DNA of 64,000 nt from Varroa destructor (taxonomy: Eukaryota > Arthropoda > Arachnida > Mesostigmata > Varroidae): NCBI RefSeq assembly GCF_002443255.2, contig NW_019211456.1:46138324-46202323 (forward strand). Direction: 5' to 3'. Below, one piece after another: positions 29,001-42,100 of this stretch (its first letter is position 1; each line of letters starts with the position of its first letter). A program made the position numbers and the translations under genes. The notes under the pieces are model-generated. The model worked only from the letters and a program-made list of their open reading frames with translations. It was not told the DNA's origin and ran no database searches.

Positions 29001-32000
29001 GAGTCACGACCGTCTACCTCTCCGTTGCGCTTAGGAACTTACTACCTCAAGCTATCGGCTGTCTGAATCAGGAAAAATTGGTATCCTATATTTGATTATC
29101 TGTTAACAGATGACTGGGTTGTGACGCCTCGCTTTTTTGCTGGCTTGAAAGAATTTTACACCTGAAAGATGTTTGGGCGTCCTCGTTGATTGTTTTTCGT
29201 GTTTTATGATGTTTTTAGGTAAACGCACATAAAAAGATCTTCATGTGACATTATCATGAGACGTGCATATCATTAAAGTCGTCGTGGAGTGGCTTAGAAT
29301 TCTGTTTACTAAATAATAAATTGGTCGGGTTTTTGGTAACTAATCAGTCTAGTGACGCAGCTCCTGTTTAACTAACCGCAGATAGATTTGCTACTTCGAA
29401 TCGTTATTATTCGAATTAAAACCAAGCTATATATTCACGCGAAAATAAAAAGACCGCAGAGACATATGATGCTGTCTAGGGGAAAAACTATATTAGAAAG
29501 GACATGAAACATCAAATAGCGAAAAATGATGAGTAGCCGCATTTTCGCCTCTAGGCATTTACTCTTTGCAATTTGCGTATCTATTTATATCACAATGATT
29601 TTAAGCAGCTTGTTAAGCTCGATTATTTGCTTGTTACATTACTTTTTACCATCGTCACTTTCGCTGTAGGCGCTTCTTCGTTCGCTTATTCCACGTCTCA
29701 GCACATTATTATGTTTTTGTGAATCGTGTGCGGTACAGGCTGTACGACCGACTCAGGTCTCTCGATATCTGACGCACTGACCCATTGGCCAAGGCTAGCG
29801 TGTGGCATAGGCGCTTAGCGTTCTCTTCTGCGAAATTTGTTCTTGGTCCAAGGAAACGAGAGAACCGGGTAGCGAGGGGGCGAGATGGCGGGAAAAGGAT
29901 AATAGAAAGCATTTGTGACAAGCGCTACTTGGTGATCCTAGCTTTCATTCAGGACTACTGCCCTAGATACTTCACCCATACTTCGGAATCGAACGAAACA
30001 ACAACTTTTGATGAGCTAATAGAAGGAGACTAAGCAACGTTACTATGACGATCGTCTTGGTGAAGTGCGCTGGTATCATAATAATGAGCTATTTTTTTTA
30101 TAAATATGTGAGGGCCGTTGCACAGTGTTGCTTTAAATATGGTTGCAAACATTATGGGCATTTAAATCATCTACTACGGGACGATAATTTATGGTGTCAA
30201 TATTAAGGGTAAGCCAGAGACATCTTCTTTAAAATATGACAAAGGTAAAACGCTCACCTCTTTTTGCAACGACCTGCCCTTGAGTTAATATTTGAAAGTC
30301 GACCCCCGGCATCCCTTATACATTATCAGGACAAATATCCTTGGCAAAATACACAAATCGGACATGAGTGACTTTGCATCTTATACTCGCATATATCATA
30401 TTTCTCACCATTTCTAGCTGGCAAAACCTCACTGAACGAAGGGTAACATTATTTGTATTAGTATATTTCTAAAACATTATTCGGCTTCAAAACAACTACG
30501 GGCTGATCTTCAAATAGATGATCTAAGTCAATATCTAGGTTCATAGAAAACGCAGATTTGTATTCAGTGTAAGTAGGCCGTTATGTCGTTGTACTATAAA
30601 AAAGATGCGCTGCCAGTTTGTCTGGCACAGAATAAGCGGTCTGCACATACATCACGCATCGAACAAGCAATGAGGTAGAAGTCTTCGTCAATCGGTCGGC
30701 TGTAGCTAACTGCAACGTTCTCAGCATCAGCGGTAACAAGACTATTACAGTTATCTCAGTTGGTTGTTTCGGTCGTTTTTCTGGTTTACTACTGTATGTG
30801 TAATATCGTGTGTGGATAAACAAATAGAGATATGGCCACTGTTCGAGACTCGACAACTGCGTTCGGTTAGTGGGTAGGTGTATTGGTGGGGTAAACTTTG
30901 CCAGCAGCGTTCATGCCCATGTGACAGGGGTCCATCGTTGGGCAAAGCGGCAGTACCACGCCTATAGCATTTCTGCTGCTTCATTTACCGCTACTTTTAA
31001 CGATATGGCGGCCACATCCGATGAATGGGTCCCACTAGACCACTTTTTTTTGTTTACCAACCGGCATTTCTCATGCAACTCCTCTTTCTCCTGAGTTATA
31101 TTATTTTTTTCTGCTTTCTAGTCAAGTCGACGTAGTTGTGCTGCGCAGTGTCTAATGATGGATCGTTCGGCGTTCCAAATCAGAACAGTATTATCCCTTC
31201 TTCATGTTTAAGTCTCATTGTCGGCGTTTACAGTTATCTGTGGGCAATTGAAAAAAGTGCAGACTGCATTTCACCGTATCGAACCTTTTAAATTGTCTTA
31301 ATTTCTTTTTGAGCTTTATTTGCGAATCATCTTGCCTATATCTGTATCTAACTAAATGCCGTCGGAGACGAACGCCGTATGACTCCACCTACTGGAAAGC
31401 GGAAGAAAAGTGAGTAGTCGTAGCCTGCAATTTGGAAATTGTTAACTTAAAAAAATTAGATCATCAATGTACAAGGTTTCATTTACATGTTACTGATTTT
31501 AATACTTGCTGTGAGCTTTTGTGGATTATCGATATGAAAAAGGTAGATAAAACATTATATTAACTGCTGTTGAAAGCTTTACGAGTTCTACTTGAGATCT
31601 GATGAAGAACATATAAACGTCAGGAGCAGGCGCTACTTTGAGTATATACTATCATTTAAAAATCCATATAAAATATAATTAAGGCAACAGGTGTAATCGT
31701 TATGTTATTAAATCCATGAAGGCGCCTGTTATTGGGTTCGCCTGGTTATATTCATTCAGTCTTGCCTGCCTTTTTGTACGTATGAAACTTTGCATTAGGA
31801 TATTCAACTAATTTGGGTATCTCACTCGTTTTACTCATATTGATTTAATTGCTTAATCTAAACATACAATATCGACGTGATTAGCTATGAATATGTCTGT
31901 GGTACCAATGCGTTTAAAATGGGTAGAAAATCTCTATAATGGCTGTCTCCCATAGCCTACTACATTTCTTTTCTGATACCGAATGGTACCGATGGTACCG

Positions 32001-35000
32001 AATTCGGTCGAAAAAAACGAGACTTTCGTCCTCATTGCAACTGTTTATTACCAGGACGGGACGGTCTGTTAGTTCTTCTTCCAGAGAAGTAGAGGCGGAA
32101 GAGCTATTTCTACGTTCGTCGTACCTTTCGAGGGTTGTTACCAGTCCTTGTTCAGAAGCAGCAAGGCACTTCATGAATGACAAGTTCTTACTTCCCCTAA
32201 CCGAGTACAATTTCCTTTTGCTGGCACAACAAATATTCATTCCGCCGAAGGTTGTTATTCCCCTTTTACTTCTTCATTGTACAGAAATTATCAGATTTGG
32301 TATGATTCTACTGCAGAAGGAGCGTGAACAGTTTAAAATCCATGCCTTGAATTAACTGAAAATGAGAAAGATTCTTTAGTATTGTCCTCTATGCTATAAT
32401 CGTATACGATTCTAGTTCATCCTATCATACTAATGGAAACTGATATATGTAGCATTTTAAAACGAATTCAGAGCGCCTTATAGCGTACGATCTACGTTTT
32501 TCTTTTTCTGCTGTCCAGTTGTTCGAGTTTCAGCAAAGCGATTCAGATCGCATAAACTAATAGGTATATATAGGTCCAGCATCATTACTGGCGTTTTCTT
32601 TCGTAGCAACTGGTAACAGTGTAGTTGTGTTTCTGCTTACAAAGGCCCAAGAAACGGAGGGTGCTATTTCCCACGGGCGTTACTTCTTCGTATTGTTCTC
32701 TATTTGCTTTGATAGGAATTGTAGCAACTGCTTTTAGCAGTTTTAGCAGAGTAGGGACATTTCTCCTTCAGCCTGACTAAGTTTGCCCCGTTTATGTATT
32801 TCTGCATGGAACTATACGAAGCGGCTTTTGATGGCTGCGGAACTCCGGTTCCGTCTTTCGCTAAACACCAGACGACGTCAACCAGATAAACCCTATCGGT
32901 GCGGGTCAATGATCTGCCCTAGTCAGCGGTAATTGTTGTTGGCAGCCTTTATAAGGAAATAAAAAAGGGGAAATTCTATTTCATACCATAATCTCGAAAA
33001 TGGGCAGTCTACTTGGAGTCATAGAGGTACAATGTCACCATCTCGTCGTTTCAAGGTAAAACGACCGAGGACAGCCGCACCCCCGCAGGTGCACGGACCT
33101 TATAAAGTTGACTCGAGGATCTACATTACTTAGAAGGTCAATTACTATTAATATTAGTGGGGAAAAACTTATCATAGCGTCGTTGCTAATAGGTGAGAAA
33201 GTGCCAAGGCTATGAAGAGACCTCGAGAGAATATGGAGAGCCCTTAAAGGTTTATAGGCATACCTCGCAAGTGCAATATGAACCACTTGACAGGGAGCAT
33301 TTACTACCTCAAGAGAAGTATTATGCAACACATACCTCCTTGAATTTGACGCTACTCGGCATCCTTCTCGATCGACATTCCTTTGTGTGGTAGCTCCTTA
33401 AAAGATGTGGTAGAAGGATCACAGCAGAAAAAAGGCATTACAATAAGCTTGACTCTAAAGAATGCGGTCTGCTTTGCTTCCATTCGATTTGACTTAGTTT
33501 CTCCTGCAAGCCATGAAGGTATCTAAGTCGTGCATCGATCTCTGCTAAACGCGCCCACTTCGACTAGCCATGTGTTATTAGAGTAGGGATTAACAAAGGA
33601 GGACCTCATTCAAACATAAACCGATTGCCACGGGCATCTCGACGAAGATCGATGTATAAATTAAAATTTAGAGCACGTTCTTTTTCAAATGGACGTGGCC
33701 TGTTAGAAATCGAGAGAACCTTAAAAGTTAGCTTCATTATTCAAAGTAAGGATATTAAACTTCAGCCGGCAATAGCGGTTGCTGTTTCAAGAGACTGCAA
33801 CGCAGCTCGATTAGAAAAGAGAGTTCTCTATAAGCTATAACAGCGCCTGCACTAATCTTAATCTTGAACAATACTAACAGGCTTCTATAAGTTTCAACCA
33901 GAGTGAAGATAGTTTATTAAGCTAAATGCAACACTGCTACACTTTCTCGACAGTTTCTCAACACTTGGTCTAACTCTTTCCTCCTGCACTAAGTCATATA
34001 GCGAGCAAGCGTCTCTCGGATTTCACGCTGTCAAAACCACGAATAGACAACGTAATTCCTCGTCTTCACAGGGTTTCGATGGGATCCATGCAAGGTGGCC
34101 TATCAGCAGCAGCGTCACTTTTTTGTCCGTCCACTAAGGCACATGGCACCGTATGAACGGACCAGTAGGATCGTGTTCAGCAAAAAGCTTGTTCAAAGCT
34201 CATATCCTCATTGTAAAAGCCGCAGATACCCGGAGGTAAGACATATGTTTTTTAGGCTTTTTAGGACATTCTCGAACACTTTGGTTTTCTGTTAGCGGGA
34301 GCAGCTTTGAAGAGCTTCGGATGAGATTACTATCTGGAATATGCTGTTAGCGATTTTCCTAGACGCTAACAAAGCCGAGGGCAAAGGTTAGCATATATTT
34401 CGTAGTCCCTATAGAGGAGCCACTAACAACGACAATTACGTACCAGCTAAGTCGCTGAAACGGAAGTTTTGTTGACCCAAAGCCAATTATATATGATTTT
34501 TCGCTTGCGAATGAAATTTTCAAAGAAAAATCATAGTTCATAATCCGCACGAACGTTGTCGTCAAAACTCATTCATGTAAAAAAGACGAGCCCCATGTCA
34601 ACTATCTTCTAGCTCGATAACATTAAATCCTAAATAATTCTGGAACTTCTGACACTATAATTGTTATCTGACCGACGACGGAACTGCTGCCTTTTTTTTG
34701 TTACCATTTATTATTGCCACAATTTCAATTTAAATGGTTGAATGGTTTAAATGGAAAATTAAGAGCAATATCCCTCGTTACAAACCATTACTTTACTGTT
34801 TCTCTGAAACCATATATAATTCAAAGAAGATAAAATAACTATAAAAGTTAATATTGCAGTAACTGTAAGTTGGGTTTGTAAAACATTTGGCATTCAAAAT
34901 GCAAATAACTAAACATGTCGACTTGTCATTTCAATAGTTTATAAGCTACTCGAGTCAAATGATTTTATCGTGTTATGAAAGTCTTTTTTTTTTTTGACTG

Positions 35001-38000
35001 TTTGGTATATTATTTCACACGGTGTACAGGGCCTAAGTGAAACCTTGATTCCTCATTTGGGGGTGTAATAAAACAAAAAGCAATAGAGACATTAAAGCCT
35101 TCGCTGCTGTTCGACACAACGCCATAGCGCAAAAGTAATCAGTTAGGTGCCGCATTAACAGGGAGCCTTTGTTAAGGCAATCTACTATAGCTTTTGCTAT
35201 TTAGCTGCTCGCCTAAAAGGTGTCCAGAGTGGCAAAAAGGAATATCTGCATTAGGAACGGGCTATAATTAGCAGTGCCAGCTCTATCTAGAAGAGTTGCG
35301 GGATCCATCAGTTAATTGACGGATAAATTCATGTGGATCACCCATTATCCTCCGCTGTATGAAAGCTACGTGGAACACCCGTGTCAATGTACAATAGTTC
35401 TAAGATTGCACACTTTCATGCAATTCAATCTAAATGCCAACTCCAGATAAATGCACTTTTTAAAACCCTTCAAATACTGGCCACAAGTAAAGTGATATGA
35501 ATTATTTCAGATTTGCTGCGATCACACTCAAACAAATCTGCCGTCGGACCTTATTTTTGGTCCAAAAGCCAAAAAAAGATGTTCCAATTAATTTTGAACA
35601 TCTTGTGTATGTACTTTCAACTTCTCCCTAGATAGCTTTCAGATTAATCGTCGCTTCCCTCTCTACGTCTTCATTTACGAGCTCAGTAAGCCAACAACAG
35701 TCTAGCAGTCGAAAAACGTCGGAGGATACACTAAACAGTGTCTCATTGAAAGTTCGCTTGCCACCCTTGTGGAACGACTTGCAGCAATTCAACTGCTAAG
35801 ACAATGGCTAGGATCAAGCATGGGTATGATATTAGATTTTCTCAAAATAGAAAAAGAATCGATTGAAGATTCCGATGTCTACTTGGAAGAGTCTCGTCTT
35901 TGGCTTCTTTCATTGTACGGCTCTCTGTGTATGGAAAAAGGGAATCAATACGTTGAAAACGTTTACGGGTAGGATTAAAGGCAGGCTGGTTGAAATGCTT
36001 TCGCCAGACAAACAGCGCACCTGCTATTGCCAAAAATCAATGTCTGTCAAAAAATACAGTCCTAAATCTTGCTCGCCTTGTGCTAATGATTAGGCTACTG
36101 ATACGAAGGACAGGTGACGACTACCAGCTCGCAGCGCGCAATGATGGCGACAGTCTTGTACATTGAATCTGGGCGATGATGATTTAACAATAAATATTGG
36201 TACCCTATACTGCATCTACGTATTATTCTTTAAATTAGTTCTAATACAGAAGAACACGTAATAGCTATTAGAAGTATAAACTGTGGCTTTTCGAAGATTC
36301 GATTCTGATCCATCTGTTCAGTTCAAGATAACAAACAAATTGTGTTCAAAGCGGCTTCGTATCCGCATTTTAGCGACTTATCACTTTACGTTTAGGTAGA
36401 AAAAGTTTTGCTTGATGGAAATAGACTTATATCTAAAAAAAGTGGAGACAACTCATAGAAATTAGCACTTTTCACTGCGATCAGTCTCGGATTAGACCCG
36501 TCAATAGCCATTCTAATAACCAACATTTTGCCCCAATTTGAAGCAGTATACCATTGTTCTGCATATAATCCTAGCAAAAAAAATCAATTAGTGGTACAAA
36601 CACATACAGACACAGTTAGTCTAAATAGTTATACCTATATGGTTTCATGCTTTGTTATACACAGTACATCCTCGTAGGGGAGTTTGTACTTTGTGCTGTC
36701 CTGAAAAAGTCTATAAGAAATAAAAAGTCTTCGTTTAACGAGTGCCAGATAAATACATACGAAGTCTCTTTCCTTTCGTCTTTGGAGCATCGGATCACAC
36801 ATTTCAAACCGTCAATCAAGGGAGAAAAATATGGCCTGATCAGCTTGACGGTTAGTTCCTAGCTGTACTGCCATGCCCAAGAGCTAAACGATTCTGTGCA
36901 CACAATTTCTACGGATACGCCTCAATGTGTCCACGCCCACCTGTTTGCCACGATTTCAGCCATCATTTTCTTTTGTAGTTGACACTGTTCTATTGTGAAA
37001 TATGCAAAAAAAAATATAGGCACGCTCCCAGTACACTGCTTATTCTAGGTATTAAGTTGTAGGGCCGTATCGATCAAAGAGCTTTCGCCAGATTTTCTAC
37101 GCAAGGATAATTCATCTAATCAGTACAATCCGTCGTTTCTCGTTTGCATACGTTGGGTACCCAGAGGAGAAGAGAGCTGAAATTATTGAAAAAATATAAT
37201 ATAACTTTGAGGCCGTACAGGCTAGCATGGGGTAATACACTAACCTATATATTTAGAAAATTGGAGGCGCGAGACTCTTTGCGAAGCCCTGCAGAAGTAT
37301 TTCAAAACGGCACGATAGAGTAACTCTCGTGGGACAGGAGCACCTTTCTAATACAGTGGGCTAGTGCCCACAAAGTATGCCATACATAATCGCTGGAAGA
37401 GGTATAGAATAATTAGAGATTTTATGGCTTTACGACATCTGCGGTAATACTTAGGCCAATGCATGGTTTTCATGTTTGATTGTGATACAAGGCGCTTTGA
37501 AGAACAATTGCTAAAAGTTTAGTATTATGAAAGTCATAGTGAATAATATTAATGAATAAAACAATACACAGCAGAACAGAATGTAAGTTGGCGAAGGAAC
37601 TTATTTTGTGGACAGGCGAATCTTGTTGTCCTTAAAGGGATCATCATCCACCTTTTGTAGAACATCAACAGACAGGAACTATTTGTAGGTGGGCAAATGT
37701 TCGCCATTTACATTTCGTCTATCATCGTCTATTTGTTACGACGAGAAGAGAACCGTTTGGCTCAGCCTTCGATTATGGCTACCTGTAAATAGGCCAAGCT
37801 AACTCCAGGAGATCTGAAGAGTCTGATAAAGGCAAATGTTGTCCTAAACAGGGCTACGTACAGCATGAACTAGCTATAACCATGTCTAAATCGGATTAGT
37901 TACCCAGAAAAGTTCAGTGCTTTCTTTCGTGACTCTGGGTACACAGTTGATGTGTGCGACGGAGTGTTTATTTGTAGATTAAACTAACTTTATCAGTAAT

Positions 38001-38180
38001 AAGTTTTAGCATATATTACTAGTAATTCCCTTTGATTAGTCAGCTAAGCACAGAGCAAACATCTCCAAAGCTCTTTACGTGAATATCATTAAGGACAAAC
38101 CAATCGACAAGGGCTTCACAGCATTCAATTAGGAACGATTCAGTGGAAACGTCACTTTACGAATTAATGTCTTTTTGATT

Positions 38181-38504
38181 CTACGTGGAAGCCTGATAAA
38201 TTTGTTTTATTGTCACACGGAAATTTAGCATATATCTAGATATTCTACACACGATAGCTAGCAACGTCTTTCTGGATACAACCCATTTAACTCCGCGTCC
38301 AGGAATAGGAAATTGCATTTGGCAGGATAAGACATTTCGGTCCGACACGACGGTACTAATTTCGTAGCGGTCTACGTAACGGACCGGTTCCATCGGTAAT
38401 CGAAGTTGGTGTGAAGATACGCCCTCTGTGTAACATTCGAATACGTACGAAATCGTATTGTGGAACCTATGAGACCTTAGAAAAGAAGCTTCCATTGCTA
38501 GCAC
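38181..38504 (-). CDS. Candidate host exon, unidentified
   Basis: A 107-codon minus-strand frame whose GC-richer core (about 38270-38480) encodes stretches such as LRLPMEPVRYVDRYEIST. A possible acceptor TTTTCTAAG lies near 38480. No family recognised. It may belong with the frame at 38927-39193, but splice phase does not agree. Confidence 0.2.
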   Translation of the reverse strand: MLAMEASFLRSHRFHNTISYVFECYTEGVSSHQLRLPMEPVRYVDRYEISTVVSDRNVLSCQMQFPIPGRGVKWVVSRKTLLAIVCRISRYMLNFRVTIKQIYQAST

Positions 38505-38926
38505 GACGCAATCAACACGTCATGCTTTCTTAGCAACATACTGCTTATTGGCAAACTAAAAAAGCTTTGCTTAATTAATTGTCTGTAAAAGTACCACATC
38601 CTGTTAATAGCTATGGTCGCCTTAACGATCTGTTGCCTTTGGCAATTTCACGGAAGGCCATTGACCTGCTGTTTATTTTTGTTGCTTAGATACGCTTTTT
38701 TTTGCTAAAATGATGGAGCTCATATTTGATCCAGACTTCGTGAGTCATTCAACCGCAATTTCAGATCGAATTCAGTTCTTATAGCAATAAAACTTAAGCA
38801 ACCATCGATATAATACTAATATCTTAGTTGCATAGGGATATATATATATTTTCGATCAGAAAATATTATTCAGTGCATATCATCCAAATTATAACTATAT
38901 CTGCAACAAAACTAATAAGAAGACTT

Positions 38927-39193
38927 TTATAAACATTTTTTAATAACTGCTACCTGTTCTTCTGCCATCAAGTCCGCTGTTTCGATCATAATGCGTTGTT
39001 CTGTTGTAGACAAGACCACCGTTCCTCCGGCGCTAGGAATAGCGGACGAACGTGTACCTGCTAAGACAGACAGTCCGATAAAGTCTATCTTAATTTCGAA
39101 ACGGTGCCCTATGTGTAAAGCACGTAGTTTTATAGAATCAATCTTTACGTGATGACAAATATTATCTTGCTTAATAATTAACTGCCAAAGCAT
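38927..39193 (-). CDS. Candidate host exon, unidentified
   Basis: An ATG at 39193 opens 88 codons with protein-like composition (a GHRFEIKIDFIGLSVLAG stretch, then TADLMAEEQ). CAG/GTAGCA near the 3' end would serve as a donor, removing the last few codons. A second protein-like frame lies downstream at 38181-38504 on the same strand. The phases of the most obvious splice sites do not match, so I do not join them. Confidence 0.25.
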   Translation of the reverse strand: MLWQLIIKQDNICHHVKIDSIKLRALHIGHRFEIKIDFIGLSVLAGTRSSAIPSAGGTVVLSTTEQRIMIETADLMAEEQVAVIKKCL

Positions 39194-42100
39194 TTATCTT
39201 TTCGTTTAGTTACAGTGGAATAGCTTAATGAGATCATTATATGTAATTCGGATATTTGTCAGATGGGTTCATAGGTCTTGCATTCAATAGAACATGCAAA
39301 CACGGAAAGTCTTCTTGACAGATGGTAGTAACGTTTCGGTTAATATGCAGATGCTTTCTATATACTGGAACGGCATATCGGGCCGAAGAATTAGTTCCAC
39401 TCTTCACTTGAAAAAATCGAAACGCAGCTATAGTTACTGTTTATTCCATCTAAAAGTGACCGAAAAATTTTAAATATATATATTTCTTTAGTTTAGGCTA
39501 ATGCAAAAGCGTCAGCTAGATCCACTCAGTCGAGCCACTCACTATTATTTCACTATATATCTTCAAGTGTACTCAAGGGAAAATGTCGTAACATCGTTCA
39601 CTGCGAACTTTCTGAACTACGCTAAGGAAGCGCTTCATTTTAATCTATGTAACGAAACTTCGGCCTTCATTTTATACCACCCACGGTCGATGACTCTGCG
39701 GCCGCAAAGATACAATTGGCTATTAGCACGAAGAACATGTAAAGCAAATCAGTTAACCTAATTAATGTCCTTGTGTCAGGTGCTTTAATAGATTCAGGCG
39801 CGTCAGCCGGTCACACCATCACAAAAATGAAAATTAGCAAGCATTTTAATAGCGGGACACATAATAGGACTTTTATGAAAAATAATTTAGGTCTTGTTTA
39901 CCAGACGCTTTAAACAAGCCGCATGCTTTCATAGGGTAGTTTAACCTGCCCGATTCTTAACCCTACAGGACCAACGCGAATACTTTTCCTGACTCACGGT
40001 ATGACTGGCACATTGACTCTTCGCGTACGCTTAAAGACTAGGCTAACATCTAAGGATTAATGAAAATGTCCCCTAATTTTACCCGTTACTCGTTTTCGTA
40101 AGCGGCCACAAAGCGATGACCGCCATTCTTCCATGATTTTGCCATGTATAACGTATTAATTTCCCGAGTCGTATCACGTGTTGTCTACATTTTTTCCTTG
40201 TGGTCATTCAACTGCTACACCGAATAGAAAAGGTTCGGAAAATTGCCAAAACAAAGCTTTGCTTCCCATTTGCTGAATGCCGCCAATATTTTTTGAAATA
40301 CCTTTATATACGTAGTGGAAACTGGGACGTTTCTTGTCACGACTACACCAAGAAGTAAATGACAGAGCATTAGCAAAATAAGCTATGGTTTTGTTTTCAT
40401 CATTCCGCTATGAAGCTAGCTCTAGGCGCATGTATAGCATACGCTTCAAGCAGCTGTTTGAACTGGAAACGACATGTTACGATAACCCGTACAGCCGCGC
40501 TTTATCGTAGTCTCGTGCTTAGTACACATCCCATCTTTTTTTCTGCTGTATGATCTTTCTTTTCGACCTCCTCGTCAACAAAAACGACTTCGCACGGATG
40601 ACGATGATTATGGGCATCTGTGAAGGCGCGCACTCTCGTAAAAAAAAGCCACTTCAAACTGCAGTGGCAACGGAACTGAGCTGACACTTTGGGGCGGCTT
40701 TATCTGGAAATATCCAGCTAAGCAATCAGCTCTGCCCTCGAATGTTACTATGACAAGCAGCAGAAAATGACAGCAGCGGTAATGGTCGTAAACTTCAGTT
40801 CGGTCACCTTGTCGAAAGATTGCTACAGGTTTGCAAGCTTGGTACTGCCGTCATAGATCGCAACTACTTCCCGCGGGGACGCCCCTCAGTATCACTATAA
40901 GCCATGCATCTCTTCATATAAAGCATTATTTTTGACCTTCCGACGAAGAACTTGCTGCTTAGAAACTAGTACTTCTTTTCGTTCATCCTAAAATATGGGG
41001 CAATAACTGTGACTACCAAAAGACACCAAATAATTAATTAACGGGCAAAGCTTTGACAGCTGCAAACAGGGGTAATATGTCAGAGGCGGTAGGGAGCGAA
41101 GTTCTAGCTAATCGCAGAAAAGTTAAACAGTTTTTTGCGATTCAGTTGTGTCACGTAAGATGGAGACGAGTCAACTGTAATCCGCAAGTTCTCAACGCGT
41201 TTAAGAAGCTGCAGTTACTGGGACCATTTAACTATCTTATATTTCATACCTTACAGCTAGTCCCAAATGCAGACAGGCCTTTAAACAGAACCGTTCCTGT
41301 GTGAACGAAAGTATAAAAAAATTAGCTGTTTGAGATTAACATTTCACGTAAGTCCAAAACATACGTCCTCTACGATGTTCGCTACGAAAAGCGTCCCTTT
41401 TTCATACCCGAGCTGCATACTCTGCCTGAGATGTGCAGTGGCATTTTAAATTAAGAGTATAAACCTAATATATATTTTTACATACCAAGCCGCCGAACTT
41501 CTAATGAGCAACTTATGTCTATTTTAAAAAGCTTCTACCTGCCGATACTCCTTTAAGCTGAAAGTGAGAAAAGTATTTGCTTTGTACAGGTCAGATTTTT
41601 GTACATACAATCGGGGCTAGCAAACGCGTCCCTTTTAATCGATCCGACAAAGGAATGACCACACAAACAAATCCTCGGACTCAAGCGAATTATTTCCAAC
41701 TTAATGTAAAGTATCTCTTGTCATGTCTTTCATCCTCCTGAGAAATCAAACGATTCTAGGAGTTTTCTTTGCTGTTTTCGTAGCCAGTCCTAGCTGAAAG
41801 TTGGTGACGCCATTGCATCTGAACGTAATATACATGCGGTTACTCTGTGTTTATCAAAAGGCTTTAGTATTAATTGGCATAGTCGCGTTTCGAAGAATTG
41901 ATTCCATAAATTAGCGGGACGGGTATTGTCTGTTATGCTGGAGAGCGAGCCCGAAAATTGTTCTGGTTGGTTCCTCGACTCAGGTAGGATACCATGAATA
42001 ACTCGTTTGACTTTGTTCAGTATCTACGTACCTGGAACTGGACAAGTGTCATAAGTCACCTAGTTAAAAAAACAAAACTAACTTGTAAACAGTCTACATG

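Larger units (their letters stand above)
13785..38180. other. Long stretch without supported genes
   Basis: Very AT-rich, probably intergenic or intronic. It contains the microsatellites at 17429 and 19389 and the perfect palindrome at 22968. The largest frames (21445-21789, 31939-32355 with its antisense partner 31914-32240, 33035-33331) show no domain, promoter or convincing splice sites. Confidence 0.5.

Noticed and set aside
31914..32355. Long overlapping frames on both strands (138 and 108 codons) as a gene
   Set aside because: No domain, promoter or convincing splice sites; lengths are within what this window yields by chance.
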